The notes beneath the pieces are model-generated. The model searched no databases. It worked only from the letters and a program-made list of their open reading frames with translations, and was not told where the DNA came from. The translations under genes were made by a program, and so were the position numbers. Positions 1 to 10,752 of a stretch of 64,000 nucleotides of DNA are shown here, one piece after another; position 1 is the stretch's first letter, and every line of letters starts with the position of its first letter. This DNA is from Cryptomeria japonica (taxonomy: Eukaryota; Streptophyta; Pinopsida; Cupressales; Cupressaceae): NCBI RefSeq assembly GCF_030272615.1, contig NC_081415.1, forward strand, positions 421,096,257 through 421,160,256. The letters run 5' to 3'.

Positions 1-15
1 GATAAAGGATTTAAT

Positions 16-53
<38 letters not shown>

Positions 54-454
54 TTTTGTATGAATTTTTTTATCTTAAAAATATCAAATTATTTTTCTTT
101 AAGAAAAGTGAATTTATTAAAATATTAAATAAAATTCATGTTATATACTTTTAATGTGAAAAGTTTAAAACTTTATAAATTAGCATTTTTATTAAAAAAT
201 AAAAGAAGAGGAGATTTTAAGCTTTCCACGTAGGAAGACTAGTAGATAAAGTAATCTTTAAAAAAGACAGCTAAATGATTTAATTAAAAGAAACTAGCCT
301 TTAAAAAAGAGAAAATATTTATAAAACAATGTCAAATTTAAGTTTGACTAATTAAAGCTCAAGCCAAGTGGTCTTCTTAGAAAGACATAGGCATAAATAA
401 AAGAAAGAAGAGGAAAACATGAAGTTTTAAATAGAAAAGTTAGCCTTAAACTAG
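1..454. other. AT-rich sequence without a gene, with (TA)n
   Basis: A (TA)n microsatellite occupies 19-51. The remainder is AT-rich with short A and T runs. I see no reading frame, RNA gene or recognisable repeat boundary here. Confidence 0.6.
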
Positions 455-1445
455 TTATGTCGAGATTCATCTACAATGACATCAAAATGTTCGTAAACAA
501 AAATCTATTTTTGAAACAATTTGACATGCAAATAAAATAGAACCCTTGCCACTTGTCTCCAGCTAGATTCAAAACTTTTTGCATGAAGGACTTTAATGGA
601 TATGTATTCTTGGTGGTTAGTATTTTAGAAGAATATTTATTTTATAGATGATTCTATTCTATTATAAGATATCTCTTGGCATAACTTTTAAATATAAGTA
701 TACTAGTTATGCCGAGAGGCATCTACAATGACATACAAACATCCGTAAACATAAAAAATGATTTTGAATAAATTTGATGTGTAGATGACAAGTAAATGCA
801 TGCATGTTTAAGTTTCTCTATAAGTATTATTTTATTTCTTTGAATAAAATAGAATCATTGCCACTTGTCTCTAAGTATATGAAACCATTACATCTTTAAT
901 GAGAGTGAAAGAGTGTAGCATTTTTCAGCTCCATGTCCTTCTTAACAACTAATAAACATGCAAGACAATTATGTGATATCTCTCAGCATTATCATGTCGA
1001 GAGGGGCATCTACAATGACATCAAAATATTTGTCAACAAAACTATATTTTTGAAACAATTTGACATGTAGATGACAGGTAAATGCATGAAATATGCCATG
1101 TTTTGGTTTTTGTAGAGGTGTTATTTTATTACTCCCAATAAAATAGATTCCTCACCACTTGCCTCCAACTATATGAAACCTTGTTAAAATAAATGTTCTT
1201 CTAAAATATTAAACATCAAGAATACAAATCCATTAAAGTCCTACATGCAAAAAGTTGTGAATCTAGTTGGAGATAAGTGGCGAGGGTTCTATTTTATTTG
1301 GAGGAATAAAATAACACCTCCACAAAAACTGAAACATGGCATATTTCATGCATTTACCTGTCATTTGCATGTCAAATTGTTTCAAAAATGGAATTTTGTT
1401 TACGGACATTTTGATGTCATTGTAGATGCCTCTTGGCACAATGAA
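455..1445. repeat. Foldback cluster: three direct and one inverted copy of a ~170-bp repeat
   Basis: A unit beginning with CATCTACAATGACAT and containing TTTTGAAACAATTTGACATG appears at about 455-600, 712-890 and 1003-1175 in the same orientation, and once inverted at about 1255-1440. The inverted copy pairs best with the 1003-1175 copy. The segment after the first copy (about 541-640) is also the reverse complement of about 1193-1290. The arms could fold into a long hairpin. This looks like a MITE or foldback element rather than coding DNA; short open frames at 1245-1484 on both strands are by-products of the palindrome. Confidence 0.7.
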
Positions 1446-1497
1446 AGAAAGCTTCTTCCATGTAAGAAAAAGTGAAGAATTCAAACTTTACTTACAC

Positions 1498-1930
1498 TAA
1501 CACATTTGGACACATTTTTGGACGAAATATCATCGGAATTTTGACATTTTTGTGTCGTAGGTTCGACGAAATGGCCGTGAGTTTTTTGTCACTAAAATTT
1601 CATCGGAGTGTCCGACGCAGGATATTTCGTCGAACAACTGACAAACATTCCATTGGATACCAATTTCATCTCGCACAGAACCATGCAAAAATTTTCGTTG
1701 GAACTCCGACGGAAACCATGGTAGTTTTCCGTCACTCGTACAACATTCCCGTTGAAAACATGTTGTACGTGTGGCAAATTTGGATGACATCGATTGTTGG
1801 AATTCCAACGGACTGCCACTATGCTTCGACAAAATTTTTTGTCAAAAGCTCAGCAGTCTTGTTGGGGCATTTTGGGGGCGTTTGTCGAAATTCCGACGAA
1901 AAGTTAATATTTAAAAAAAAAAGTTAGTTA
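1498..1930. mobile_element. Short element remnant rich in CGTCGGAA-type inverted subterminal motifs
   Basis: The segment opens with CACTAACACATTT and is filled with variants of TTCCGACGAAA and its complement (for example near 1520-1545, 1560-1575, 1600-1640, 1800-1815, 1885-1900) in both orientations. Such subterminal motifs are typical of plant CACTA-like and related non-autonomous DNA elements. The right end is less clear because it abuts a CT-rich tract; its last bases resemble a decayed complement of the left end. The open frames on both strands reflect the palindromic motifs, not protein. Confidence 0.4.
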
Positions 1931-2168
1931 GTCTCTCTCTCTCTCGCCATCTATCTCTATCTCTCCCTCTCTTTGCCTCTTTCTCTCAGGTGTCTCTATC
2001 CCATTCTATCCATCCTCTCTCTCTCTCTATCTATATCTCTCCCTCTCTTTGCCTCTTTCTTTCTCTCAAGCATCTCTATCCCATTCTCTCCATTCTCTCT
2101 CTCCCTCCCACTCTCTATCTTTGTCCCCTTCTCCCTGTCAGACTCTATCTCTATCTCTCCCTTTCTTT
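1931..2168 (+). repeat. CT-rich low-complexity tract
   Basis: About 240 bp of imperfect TCTC, CTAT and CCCT repeats, almost pure pyrimidine on the plus strand. The Ser/Leu-rich open frames across it are artefacts of composition. Confidence 0.85.
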
Positions 2169-2595
2169 ACAAGGTTTAGAGTTAGGTTTGGAGATTGATG
2201 GTTCACTACAAACTCTCTATATCCATATTATTTGCATTACATATCAGTACAAACTTAAACTTAACTTTGGAAAATTTTACTTGGCTAATAGATGGTTAAG
2301 TTAATCTAATATGGTTAAGGGTTATAGAAGGTTGTCGAAACTTAAATTTAACTTTGGAAAACGTTAGTGCTATCGAAATGTTAGTGCTATGAGGTTTTTG
2401 TATCAAATAGAGATAAGGGTTTTTGAGTATCAAGAGGTGATAGAAGATAGGGCGAAAGAAATTCCAAGAATACAATAAAAAAACCCTTGAGTTCAATCAC
2501 TCACCAAGAAGTGATAGTAATGAGAGGTTTTAGATTAGAGAGACACTGTCAAAGGAAGACTTGGAGCAACCGAGTTACTGTTATGTAATTTTGGG
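2169..2595. other. No gene seen
   Basis: AT-rich sequence with no convincing frame. A short duplicated phrase (AACTTAAATTTAACTTTGGAAAA-like, near 2250-2275 and 2338-2362) is the only internal structure noticed. Confidence 0.5.
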
Positions 2596-2748
2596 TAATG
2601 TTTTAATTATAAAATTATTAGTTCAATGATTGCAAGTTTTGTGTAGAAGATGCTCTAAAATCTTGAAATGTAAAATTTCTGACTGTTTATGGGAAGCCTT
2701 AGATATGAGGGGATATGTTTTTGTTTTATTTAAGTCCTTAGCTTGACT
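2596..2748 (+). repeat. Left copy of a ~153-bp direct repeat flanking the outer retrotransposon
   Basis: This segment is nearly identical to 35298-35452 and in the same orientation. With the outer retrotransposon removed, the two copies would lie about 1 kb apart in the ancestral sequence. They could be the terminal repeats of a small TRIM-like element or two copies of an unrelated dispersed repeat. I see no TG...CA ends or primer site that would settle it. Confidence 0.6.
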
Positions 2749-3347
2749 AAGCTCAAAATATCCATGTGTATTTGATAGTGACAAACGCTTATGATTGCAT
2801 TGACAAGATGCTACTATTCTAAAGCAAAAAGCAATCCATTTGCAAAGCTTCAAGAAAATTAAAGAGAGGAAAGAAAACAAGAAAAATATATAGATTTATA
2901 CCTTCCCACATAGGTTGTATTGATCTGTCTTAAAGAAAGTATGAACATGAATGGATTTAGCCCTTGGTAACAAAATTAAATAACAATGGTGAGTTATTTC
3001 CATGTAAATCATAGTCAAAGTCAGCCATCAATGACTCTTTGAAGGGTAAGCATACTTGAACTATTCCTCGCCTAATCTATAACCAACATTTATCAACAAT
3101 TACGTACGTGTTAGCTTATGTGGTAGAAAGTGAAAAATTTAACCAAACAAAATACAAGAATATAAACTCAATTTAGTCAATAATTTAGGTAATTTAGTCA
3201 AATTACCTGGCTCGAAATATAGCCACACCGCTCACAGATACCTTGTTCTCGCAATTATGTTGAAGAAAAAATAATGAAGTTCTCAACTAATCTAATGATG
3301 TCAAGTATTTCTCATAGTCTGAAAGATCGAGACTTGAAGCATCAGAT
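2749..3347. other. Flank of the outer retrotransposon; no gene seen
   Basis: AT-rich sequence leading up to the outer retrotransposon insertion site. The last bases, GAAGCATCAGATGCCCC, continue in sense with 34919-34945 on the other side of the element. Confidence 0.5.
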
Positions 3348-3352
3348 GCCCC
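3348..3352. repeat. Target site duplication (left), outer element
   Basis: GCCCC directly precedes the outer LTR and is repeated at 34919-34923 directly after the other LTR. Five-base duplications are the norm for Ty3/gypsy elements. Confidence 0.85.
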
Positions 3353-5795
3353 TGTTGGTTCTGAAAATGGATGATGAGTTTAGACTGCTTACAGGGCAAA
3401 GACCAAGCTGATTTCCTCCAAATATCTATGTAGAGCCACCTCCAACTATCAATATCTTTCAGGCTTGGACCAATAATAACAAGGACATAAATTCCTTCTG
3501 CGCTTTAGGCTCTGTAGAACCAGGGATGGTGATCCCTTCAGTAAGATATCCTGCTCTCTGCAATGATATTCAGGAACTATTTTGGACCTAACCCTGCATA
3601 AAAGATCTATTTTATAGATATCCTTCTCAGAAAAATCGAACCCTAACTAATGTCCTTGAATTCCCTCTTATAGAAAACAAGGGAGCGACACGCTTCAGGC
3701 CATTAGACACTTGTCAACAAAACCGAGTCTTAGAGGTTGTGCACAATTCTTGTTACTAATCACTCCTTATTCGCATGCTGGCACCCGTGATGAGGTGGGA
3801 CCAAAATTTCTAACTAATTATTAGTAGAAAAAAAAATACTTGTGTCGTGCCGATATCACCCAAACACTACCGGATGGACTTTGAGATGCTTAGTCTATTC
3901 CATAGCATTTCTCTTCCTAAAAAGGAAAATAGATCCTGGCATGAAACAAGAATTTCCCTCCAAATTAAAGGAAAATCTCCAGCCTTTATGCCCCGGATCA
4001 GAGAAAATGGAAAGAGGAACTTGGGGGTAAATGGGATTTGTTGAGAAGGCATTGCAACTTCCCTGATGCTACAGAGATGACTGGTTGCCGGTCCTCACTC
4101 GAACAAATCCTTCTTCAAGTTCCCCATGAGCTCCCTCTTGGAACACTCTGCCAACAAAATGGAGAGTAAGAGCGGGGAATAGGCCTAGGGTGACTTTTCT
4201 TGAAAAGAAAAGGATTTCACACCCCCTCTGGCAATCCCCTGAGCTTTCACATCCCCTCTGGTAATGAACAACATTAAACCAGAGAAAGATCATCCATCTA
4301 GTGTCACAAAATATACAATGACCCCATTCATATTTTTGTTCGAACACCATCCTCTCACTAATGAAGAATTGTTCTTATAAAAATGAAGAAATTTGTATTT
4401 GTTTCTACCCATTCTATCATCTGCCAAGTGAATTTATAACCAAAAATTCCTTTCAATGTGGCGGTGTTAATCCATGTGAAGAATCATCACCTTGATATCT
4501 TCTACTCAACTTGTCAGCTACGGATTCCAACAATTATGCCTATAACTCAAATCACCACCATTTCCTAGGCCATCACTCTATTGCCACTGGTATGCATTCA
4601 CCTTATGCGAATGATTTTATTATGATCTTATTCCTTTTTTCAGTGTACTGTGTTCTGCTTCAGGATTTCTGTCAACAAGAAAATCTCTGAATTCATCAGA
4701 GAACTTGTGATTCATCACACTTGAACTGGAACCTTATCCAAATCCTTTCATATCTCTGAACTATCATCTTTGATTGTCAAATCAATCCTGAATCGACAAG
4801 TCTGAATCCCATTCATTCTGCCTTTTCCCACGAGCTACGATCGGTGCCTCCAAAATCCCTCCAAACTTCTCATTTAAAACTCAGCCGCAGATCTCATCTA
4901 ACTTGGCAAATCTAATGGTTATTTCTTGCCAACTTAGCACTTTGACTTTCCAACTATACCTGTGGACCCACAAAACCTTGACTGAACAGTGCCATATCAT
5001 CCTTTGACCAAGCTCCATCAACAACCTCTCTGTAAGCCTTTCTGATCAGCCCAGGAAACATGGCATCATCTCATGATGCCACGGTCCATAATCTCCTTGA
5101 AAATTCCATTGCAAGAATACAAGGGTCGTCCGATCTGTTCAATCATTTTTGCTTTGCATACTGCCCGTCAACTCCTCCAGGACTTAAAATTCAAGCACCT
5201 TTTACCTTAGGATAAAAACATCTCTATTCATTCTGAGCACGTGCAAATTGATGGGACTTTTAGTAGACTGACCTTTATCACCTACGAACTAGTAACATAA
5301 TACTTTCGACTAGTTGCACTGCTAACCCTGCCAGTTTTTGCTGATAACATAGTTGTTAAAATCCTCGCACCTTTGATTGCGGGGAAGCGCTAGCCGTTGG
5401 ATCCATCCTTTCTTTAACAAATGATCGAAGTATTTAGGACCTTTTGGACTTAGGAAAATACTAGTGCAGGCATAAATATTTTAAAAAGGGGACCGGTAAT
5501 AGGAAAGTTATATGCTTGACTTAGGGAAATTATTATTTCACAAACCGGTTGATCAACATTCTGCTTAGGGAATAAGATGGCCCCGCACATGGAAAGGGTA
5601 CCCTCAACTTTAAGTGGGAAAAATTAACAACAAAATATATCATCACTAGAGTTTTCTTCACAAAATGTAAGAAGTTTTGATAAACCCTAAACCTTAGACC
5701 TTGAATCATTCACAGAGGATACAAGTAAAACTTGAAAATCAATGTTTTGGGCTTAAAATTTGAAAATTTCATGCAATCAATTTTCAGGGCTATTA
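3353..5795 (-). repeat. 3' LTR of the outer element
   Basis: This 2443-bp LTR aligns with 27387-27612 joined to 32675-34918, so it matches the other LTR apart from the extra block there. Its plus-strand ends are TGTTGGTT and CTATTA; the latter should be CTATCA. No obvious polypurine tract adjoins position 5796; the neighbouring minus-strand sequence is mixed (AACTAGAGCCAC). Confidence 0.85.
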
Positions 5796-6168
5796 GTGGC
5801 TCTAGTTGGGGATGCTCATTTCATAGGACTGAAGTGAGAGAACAAAATATTTGAGTAAAGCAGACCAGCTGCATGATAGACCAAAAACAAATTACCTGGA
5901 TAGGGTAACTTCAAAAAAAAGAAACTACACTACCAAAGCAAACCTAACTAATGCTCATGGATAACAACTACTTTAAGAAAAGTAGAACCTCAAAATTGTC
6001 CATGAACAGGCAATTAAGAGGGGATTTATTTATAACTCCATTGGGCATAGAGTAAAAAAGAACCACTCTACCCCAATTCACTTGTGGCCTGTAGGATCAG
6101 ACCAAGTGTGATGGCCCAAAGCCATCCGCCAATGTCAACCAATGCTTTCCTCTATCATAAACATGATT
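5796..6168 (-). other. 3' noncoding region of the outer element
   Basis: Internal sequence between the end of the outer Gag frame and the 3' LTR. No domain of pol can be recognised. Confidence 0.6.
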
Positions 6169-6260
6169 TTATTTTGAAAGCATCAAATATAATCTAATAA
6201 CATAAGTGGAAAACCATTTTTTAAATTTGCTGGCTATTTTTATCTGTCCACTATGCTTAA
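6169..6260 (-). pseudogene. C-terminal end of the outer element's Gag, split off by the inner element
   Basis: With the inner element and one CTTAA copy taken out, the Gag frame entering from 24805 continues here for 28 codons to a TAA at 6169-6171. The frame stays open across the junction, which supports the nested-insertion reading. The tail is basic and hydrophobic, with no known motif. Confidence 0.65.
6256..6260. repeat. Target site duplication (left), inner element
   Basis: CTTAA here is repeated exactly at 24805-24809, directly outside the other LTR of the inner element. Confidence 0.92.
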
Positions 6261-7656
6261 TGATGCCCTGCTAAATGGACAAGGTTAGTCTAAGAGAAAC
6301 AACACAAAACACACAAGAAACCATTAGTGTTATTCAATCAAAAACTAATCTAAACAGGCATATCAAGAGAGACACTAAAATCATGCTAATATATCTAACT
6401 AATAAAACAAAGATAATGAGGCATCTCCAAATGCCTCTTAGCATGTTCTTAGCTCTTTCTCCCTTGTTCCTCTCCTCTCCAAGTTCCAAAATAGTGTAGC
6501 TCTCGGCAGCTTTTTGCACTATGGATGCTTATGGAGGATTGAGATTTGAGTATTTTGCTTCAAATGTAAAATGAAAAGCTAAAATACTAGATGATAATAA
6601 AATGATTGATTTTATCCAAAATGACAAGATATTAGTTAATTATGCTAAAATGCTGTCTTAAAATGTCTATAGCTTAAATGCATACAAGTTTTCAGGATCT
6701 GGATTATGAAGAAATGGGCTCTATTTATAGGAAAAATGGAGCAATGGATGGTTGAGATTGAGTAATCTCAACAAGGGTCGGGATTGAATGATTGAATGAT
6801 TTCAAATCCATGTGAGGGCTTTCAACCCAATCCCAAGATGACAAGTGTCAATGTGAGATAGGTTGAGAGGAGAGGGAATAAGCATTAAATGCTTGACATG
6901 ACTTTGGGAGTTAATGTCAAGGTTGGTTGAATGAATAAACTCTTTATTCAAAGAATAAAGCTTTTTATCCAATGGATAAATTCTTGTGCAAATGTGAAAT
7001 GGATAAATATGGTCAAAATAAATAAATGTTTAGGGGGACAAGTTTGAAATAACCATAAATGGTTATGTAAGAGCCATAAATGGTCATGTAAGAGCCATTA
7101 GTGGTCTTGGAAGACTTTGGGGGTTAATTTGTTGAACACACAAAGCATTAAATGCTTTTCAAAGACTTTGAGGTCTTTGAGAAGTGACTCCATTTTGCTT
7201 AGGAATGTGACAATAATTAGGAGATGGATTAGGCTAATTAGGAAGGGGTTAGAAGAATCTAGAAGGGGATTAGATTTTTGCAAGTGGATTTGGTGGGTGA
7301 GGGAAAATAGGATTTTATTAAAATAAAAATTTATTTATTTCAATAAATGTGTGCAAGTTGCATTTGTAGGAAAATGCAAGTGGGGGGGGATAATGATTTA
7401 AATAAATGTTTTATTTAATTTATTTAAAAGAGGAAAAGGGGATTTTATTAAATAAATAGATTTTATTTATTTAATTGATTTGTATTTGGTTTAATGAATT
7501 AATTAAAATAAATTGAATAATTTATTTAATTAATAGAAGAATGTTTGGGGATGAATTAATTAAATATTAATTTAATTGATTGATGGCTAGTGGATTTTTA
7601 ATCAAATAAATAGCGAATATTTATTTAATTAAGCTGGACAGATTTGTGTGACTACA
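6261..7656 (-). repeat. 3' LTR of the inner element
   Basis: This 1396-bp repeat starts TGATGCCC and ends GACTACA on the plus strand, matching 23394-24804. Its inner part (about 7310-7640) is a run of ATTTAAATAAAT-type near-palindromes. A 21-bp unit (CATAAATGGTTATGTAAGAGC) is present about twice at 7053-7108 and three times in the other LTR. Short frames inside both LTRs are not genes. Confidence 0.93.
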
Positions 7657-7669
7657 TTTGCCCCTCTTT
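7657..7669 (-). other. Polypurine tract of the inner element
   Basis: On the minus strand AAAGAGGGGCAAA abuts the 3' LTR, in the place where plus-strand DNA synthesis is primed. One C interrupts the purine run. Confidence 0.75.
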
Positions 7670-7967
7670 GAGATGGTGCGGTTTATCACGTCATTTCAAA
7701 GAAAGAAAAACTGGTGTGAAGAAAATGCCCCATAAAATGTAAATTTAATGGGTGGTATGCCCCCTCGAGAGATGGGTCGAAAAATTTCAAAAAAATCGGG
7801 CGATCTCTCGAAAAAGAATGAAAATTGGCAGGGTGGTAGAAGAGAAGAAGTTAGGCATACGGGTGAAAAATAGAAGAAAAAGAGGGAAAAATGGAGAAAT
7901 GGGGGGCTTGGGAAGTTCACGGGGACCACGGTGGTGAGCGGGGGGGAGTTACGGTGACGACGAAGCG

Positions 7968-7974
7968 TATAAAT
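7968..7974 (+). promoter_or_regulatory. Possible TATA box of the antisense PMD gene
   Basis: TATAAAT lies in a locally GC-rich stretch (7920-7985), about 30-40 bp before the predicted first exon of the PMD gene and 300 bp inside the 3' LTR. Position and contrast with surrounding composition suggest a core promoter; there is no direct proof. Confidence 0.4.
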
Positions 7975-8002
7975 GGGGTGAAAGGGATGAAAATAGGATC
8001 AT

Positions 8003-8146
8003 TTGCGACCGCGACCAGTTGGAAATCAAAGCTCTGATAAGGACATTTTGGAGGAGCGAGCAACAGTCAGGATGCTGATACCGATTACCGAGCATAGATT
8101 TGAGCGAGTTCGACGGTTCCAGTGCCCAGACGACTATGGACCAGTG
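8003..8146 (+). pseudogene. Possible first coding exon of the antisense PMD gene
   Basis: An open stretch read in the frame ...RFQCPDDYGPV ends at a candidate donor (CCAGTG|GTACGC at 8146/8147). Joined in phase 0 to the acceptor at 8817/8818 it would feed the PMD exon in frame. No ATG starts the frame near a sensible position: stops lie at 7988-7996 and the first in-frame ATG is near 8070. The true start is therefore uncertain or lost. Confidence 0.4.
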
Positions 8147-8817
8147 GTACGCAAATTCGAAAAGTTAATTTTTATGCATTTTTGATAGGTTTTTAGTTGA
8201 GTCCAAGTCAAGTCGGAGCAAGAGCGCTGGAACTACGGTTTTGACGCTTTTGTTCCATAAACTAGGGCTACTGCGTCGCAATGGCGCTATTGCCCCATTG
8301 TTTGAGTGCTTTTGTTTTGTTGTAGCGTTATTGTAGGCAAGTTTAAGCGCTGTTGATTAATAAGCGCTATTGAGGGCTTGATTGAGCGCTATTAATTTTA
8401 AATAGCGCTACTGTGTAGTTGTTTTAGCGCATTTATAGTTTGAGCGCTGTTGGATAGCTGATTGAGCGCTTTTGTAAGGGTTGTAGTGCTATTGTTGAGA
8501 AACTAGCGCTTTTGTTGGTAAAATAGCGCTTTTGCCTTAGGATAAAGAGATGCCCCAATGTGGATGAAGACTAATCTCCCGATGCCAATGATGGATGGTT
8601 GGCGATGTGAAGTGGGAGTTGTTCTGAACCATAGTAGCCTGATGAGACTTAGGTCATTTGCTAGGATAAATGCCTGTTGAAGTCTAGGTGGCCATGATTG
8701 CTTACCTGTTGAGACCCGAAGATACTTGATCAAGGTATCTGTTGATAGTCTAGGTTTAAACTTAAGAAAGTTTGAAAACAAAACAACTGATGGTGATTGC
8801 TGAATGTCCCTGTGCAG
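8147..8817 (+). other. Predicted intron of the PMD gene
   Basis: The stretch starts GTACGC and ends CCCTGTGCAG after a pyrimidine-containing tract. It separates the possible first exon from the open PMD frame. It contains the AGCGCT-type repeat cluster at 8221-8536. Splicing is inferred from sites and reading phase only. Confidence 0.45.
8221..8536 (+). repeat. Cluster of degenerate AGCGCT(A/T)TTG repeats, left
   Basis: About 13 irregularly spaced copies of a motif close to TAGCGCTATTG or AGCGCTTTTG occur in 315 bp, some decayed to AGTGCT or AGCGTT as C-to-T change would give. A matching cluster lies at 23070-23306 near the other end of the element, reading the same way with respect to the gag-pol transcript as this one does with respect to the PMD transcript. 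Confidence 0.8.
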
Positions 8818-10752
8818 GAGGAGCTGCGCGTGTTGCAGTTACTTGAGCGACATCCTGCGACACAGGGGTTGCGGGATCGATTGACACAGGCGGAGATAGA
8901 TTGCATTGCCGCGACGAGACTATATGAGGTGATGCACATGAATCACGGTTTGATCACAGCACTAGCAGAGTGGTGGCACAACGAGATGTGCACCTTCCAT
9001 TTGGCACAGGGGGAGATGACAGTGACCTTGGAGGATGTGTGGCGCATCCTGCGGATTCCAATTTGAGGGGAGCTGGTCACATATGATAGATCTTGGGGGA
9101 CTCTTGCAGTGCAGAGGATTTTTGATGAGGATGTTTTCATTGATGATGGTTCTATTGCTTGGGAGGAGATAGCGGTGTTATATGAGCCTCTTCCAACAGT
9201 TTTATCAGGTATCGTGGGAGGTCTTCTTTGTCCAGACAGGCGATCACATGGTTTGGCCGTCGGATGGGGACAGGTGATCGAGATGATGATGACCGAGGGA
9301 ACCCGATTTGCGTGGGGATCATGCGTGCTGGCACACCTGTACTCGGAGCTCCATGAGGTGGTTTACCGGGGGAGGGGTTCCTTAGCAGTGGGCATGACGC
9401 TGCTGCATATTTGGGCTTGGGAGCACCTACCAGTGACTCGACCAGTGAGTCTGAGATTCCGGGCAGTAGATCAGCTGTATATGTTCATGTATAGCGGTAT
9501 GATGAGTCAGCCCCACATGGGGAAGTTAGAGTGGTGGCGGCGGGCATTAGATGATCTGGATGCAGTTATATGGTGGCTATACTTGGAGTGTGAGCCATGG
9601 GATGATGATGCAGAGGCACTGCCTTACATTTTTATGACCCGATTCCTCATTGGGAGGACCGCATACCATGTGGAGAGCCAGGTGCCTGGGAGAGTGCTGA
9701 GACAGTTTGGACGGCAGCAGGGACTGCCCAGTGGATCAGGAGAGTATGCTCGAGTTATTCAGGAGAGGTACGCATGGGGGCCAGTGCTACCATATGATCA
9801 GGCACTGGCAGAGTTTCAGACACTGCAGGCGAGATCGTAGGACATACGATTGAGGGTCGTAGATGCAGGTGTTATAGATGAGTACACGCAGTATCGGGCA
9901 GTGCACCCAATCTTACGGATCTCTGATCCAGCAGAGCCGATCCCAGCTTTTGAGGATGAGAGGGGACGGAGATGGAGGAGGGCAGGAGGTCGAGGACTGA
10001 GTGCAGAAGGAGGAGATGGAGGAGGAGGAGGAGGTGGTGGGTTGGGGATGCAGAGTCAGCGGAGAGGGAGAGGTGGACTGCCTCTACAAATGTCACAGGG
10101 ACCATTGATACAGGGAGGAGTTCAGCTGAGTGGGAGGGGGATGGAGAGGGAGATCCTGATGGACAGGGGGGAGGGGACTACTGGAGAGGGTGGTGTAGGT
10201 GAGGCGGCTATGGATATCGGGGAGGGAGCCACAGGAGATCTTTGAGATCATATGATAGTACATTTGCAGACTCGGATAGAGGAGTTGGAGGCGGAGGTGG
10301 CAGCTAGGGATGTGCAGCTATTTGCACGGGAGTTAGAGCTGGCGGTGGTGCTGCGAGAGAGGGATAGTGCAGTGGAGAGATTGGTAGAGCTGCAGGAGAG
10401 ATTGCGGGTTGGAGTAGGAGCACAGGGGCCTACGGGGGAGGTGATGAGGGAGATGCGGCGAGCACAGGCGGAGATAGACTACTGGCGGGGTTTATATGAG
10501 CAGGTGGTGCCAGTTAGTCAGCGAGCTCTTAGCTATTCGCAGATGCGGCAGGCCAGATCAGAGCGATCGCAGAGGGTGTAGAGCAGTGGGGGTGTGATGG
10601 GTCCGCTGCGGAGGGAGAGATCAGGGGATGCTGGAGTGAGTGGTGGTTCGATGAGGCCTCCACAGAGAGATGGAGCAGGGGGTGTGGGTACCAGTGGTGG
10701 AGCAGGTGGAGGTGGTGGTGGTGGTACAACATCTGGCCAGAGTGGCATTTGA
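8818..10752 (+). pseudogene. Plant mobile domain (PMD) protein gene, antisense to gag-pol, broken
   Basis: A single plus-strand frame of about 645 codons, interrupted by TGA at 9064-9066, TAG at 9838-9840, TGA at 10243-10245 and TAG at 10579-10581, with no frameshift. The first part (8818-9840) reads as a PMD domain: the segment LAEWWHNEMCTFHL followed by GEMTVTLEDVWRILRIPI is the family's characteristic core, and tryptophan-rich helices follow. Then come a Gly/Arg-rich linker (about 9990-10240), a probable coiled coil (10255-10480, IEELEAEVAARD onward) and a Gly-rich tail ending at 10752. PMD proteins in plants include MAIN/MAIL silencing factors, and PMD sequences are known to have been captured by transposons. 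The gene is G-rich and far less AT-rich than its surroundings. What it does for the element is unknown. Confidence 0.85.

Noticed and set aside
1973..2304. Ser/Leu-rich frames
   Set aside because: Products of a CT-rich low-complexity tract.
6275..6519. Frames in both copies of the inner LTR (also 23408-23652, 7098-7326, 24242-24478)
   Set aside because: They lie inside LTRs, exist in both copies only because the LTRs are duplicated, and have no domain.
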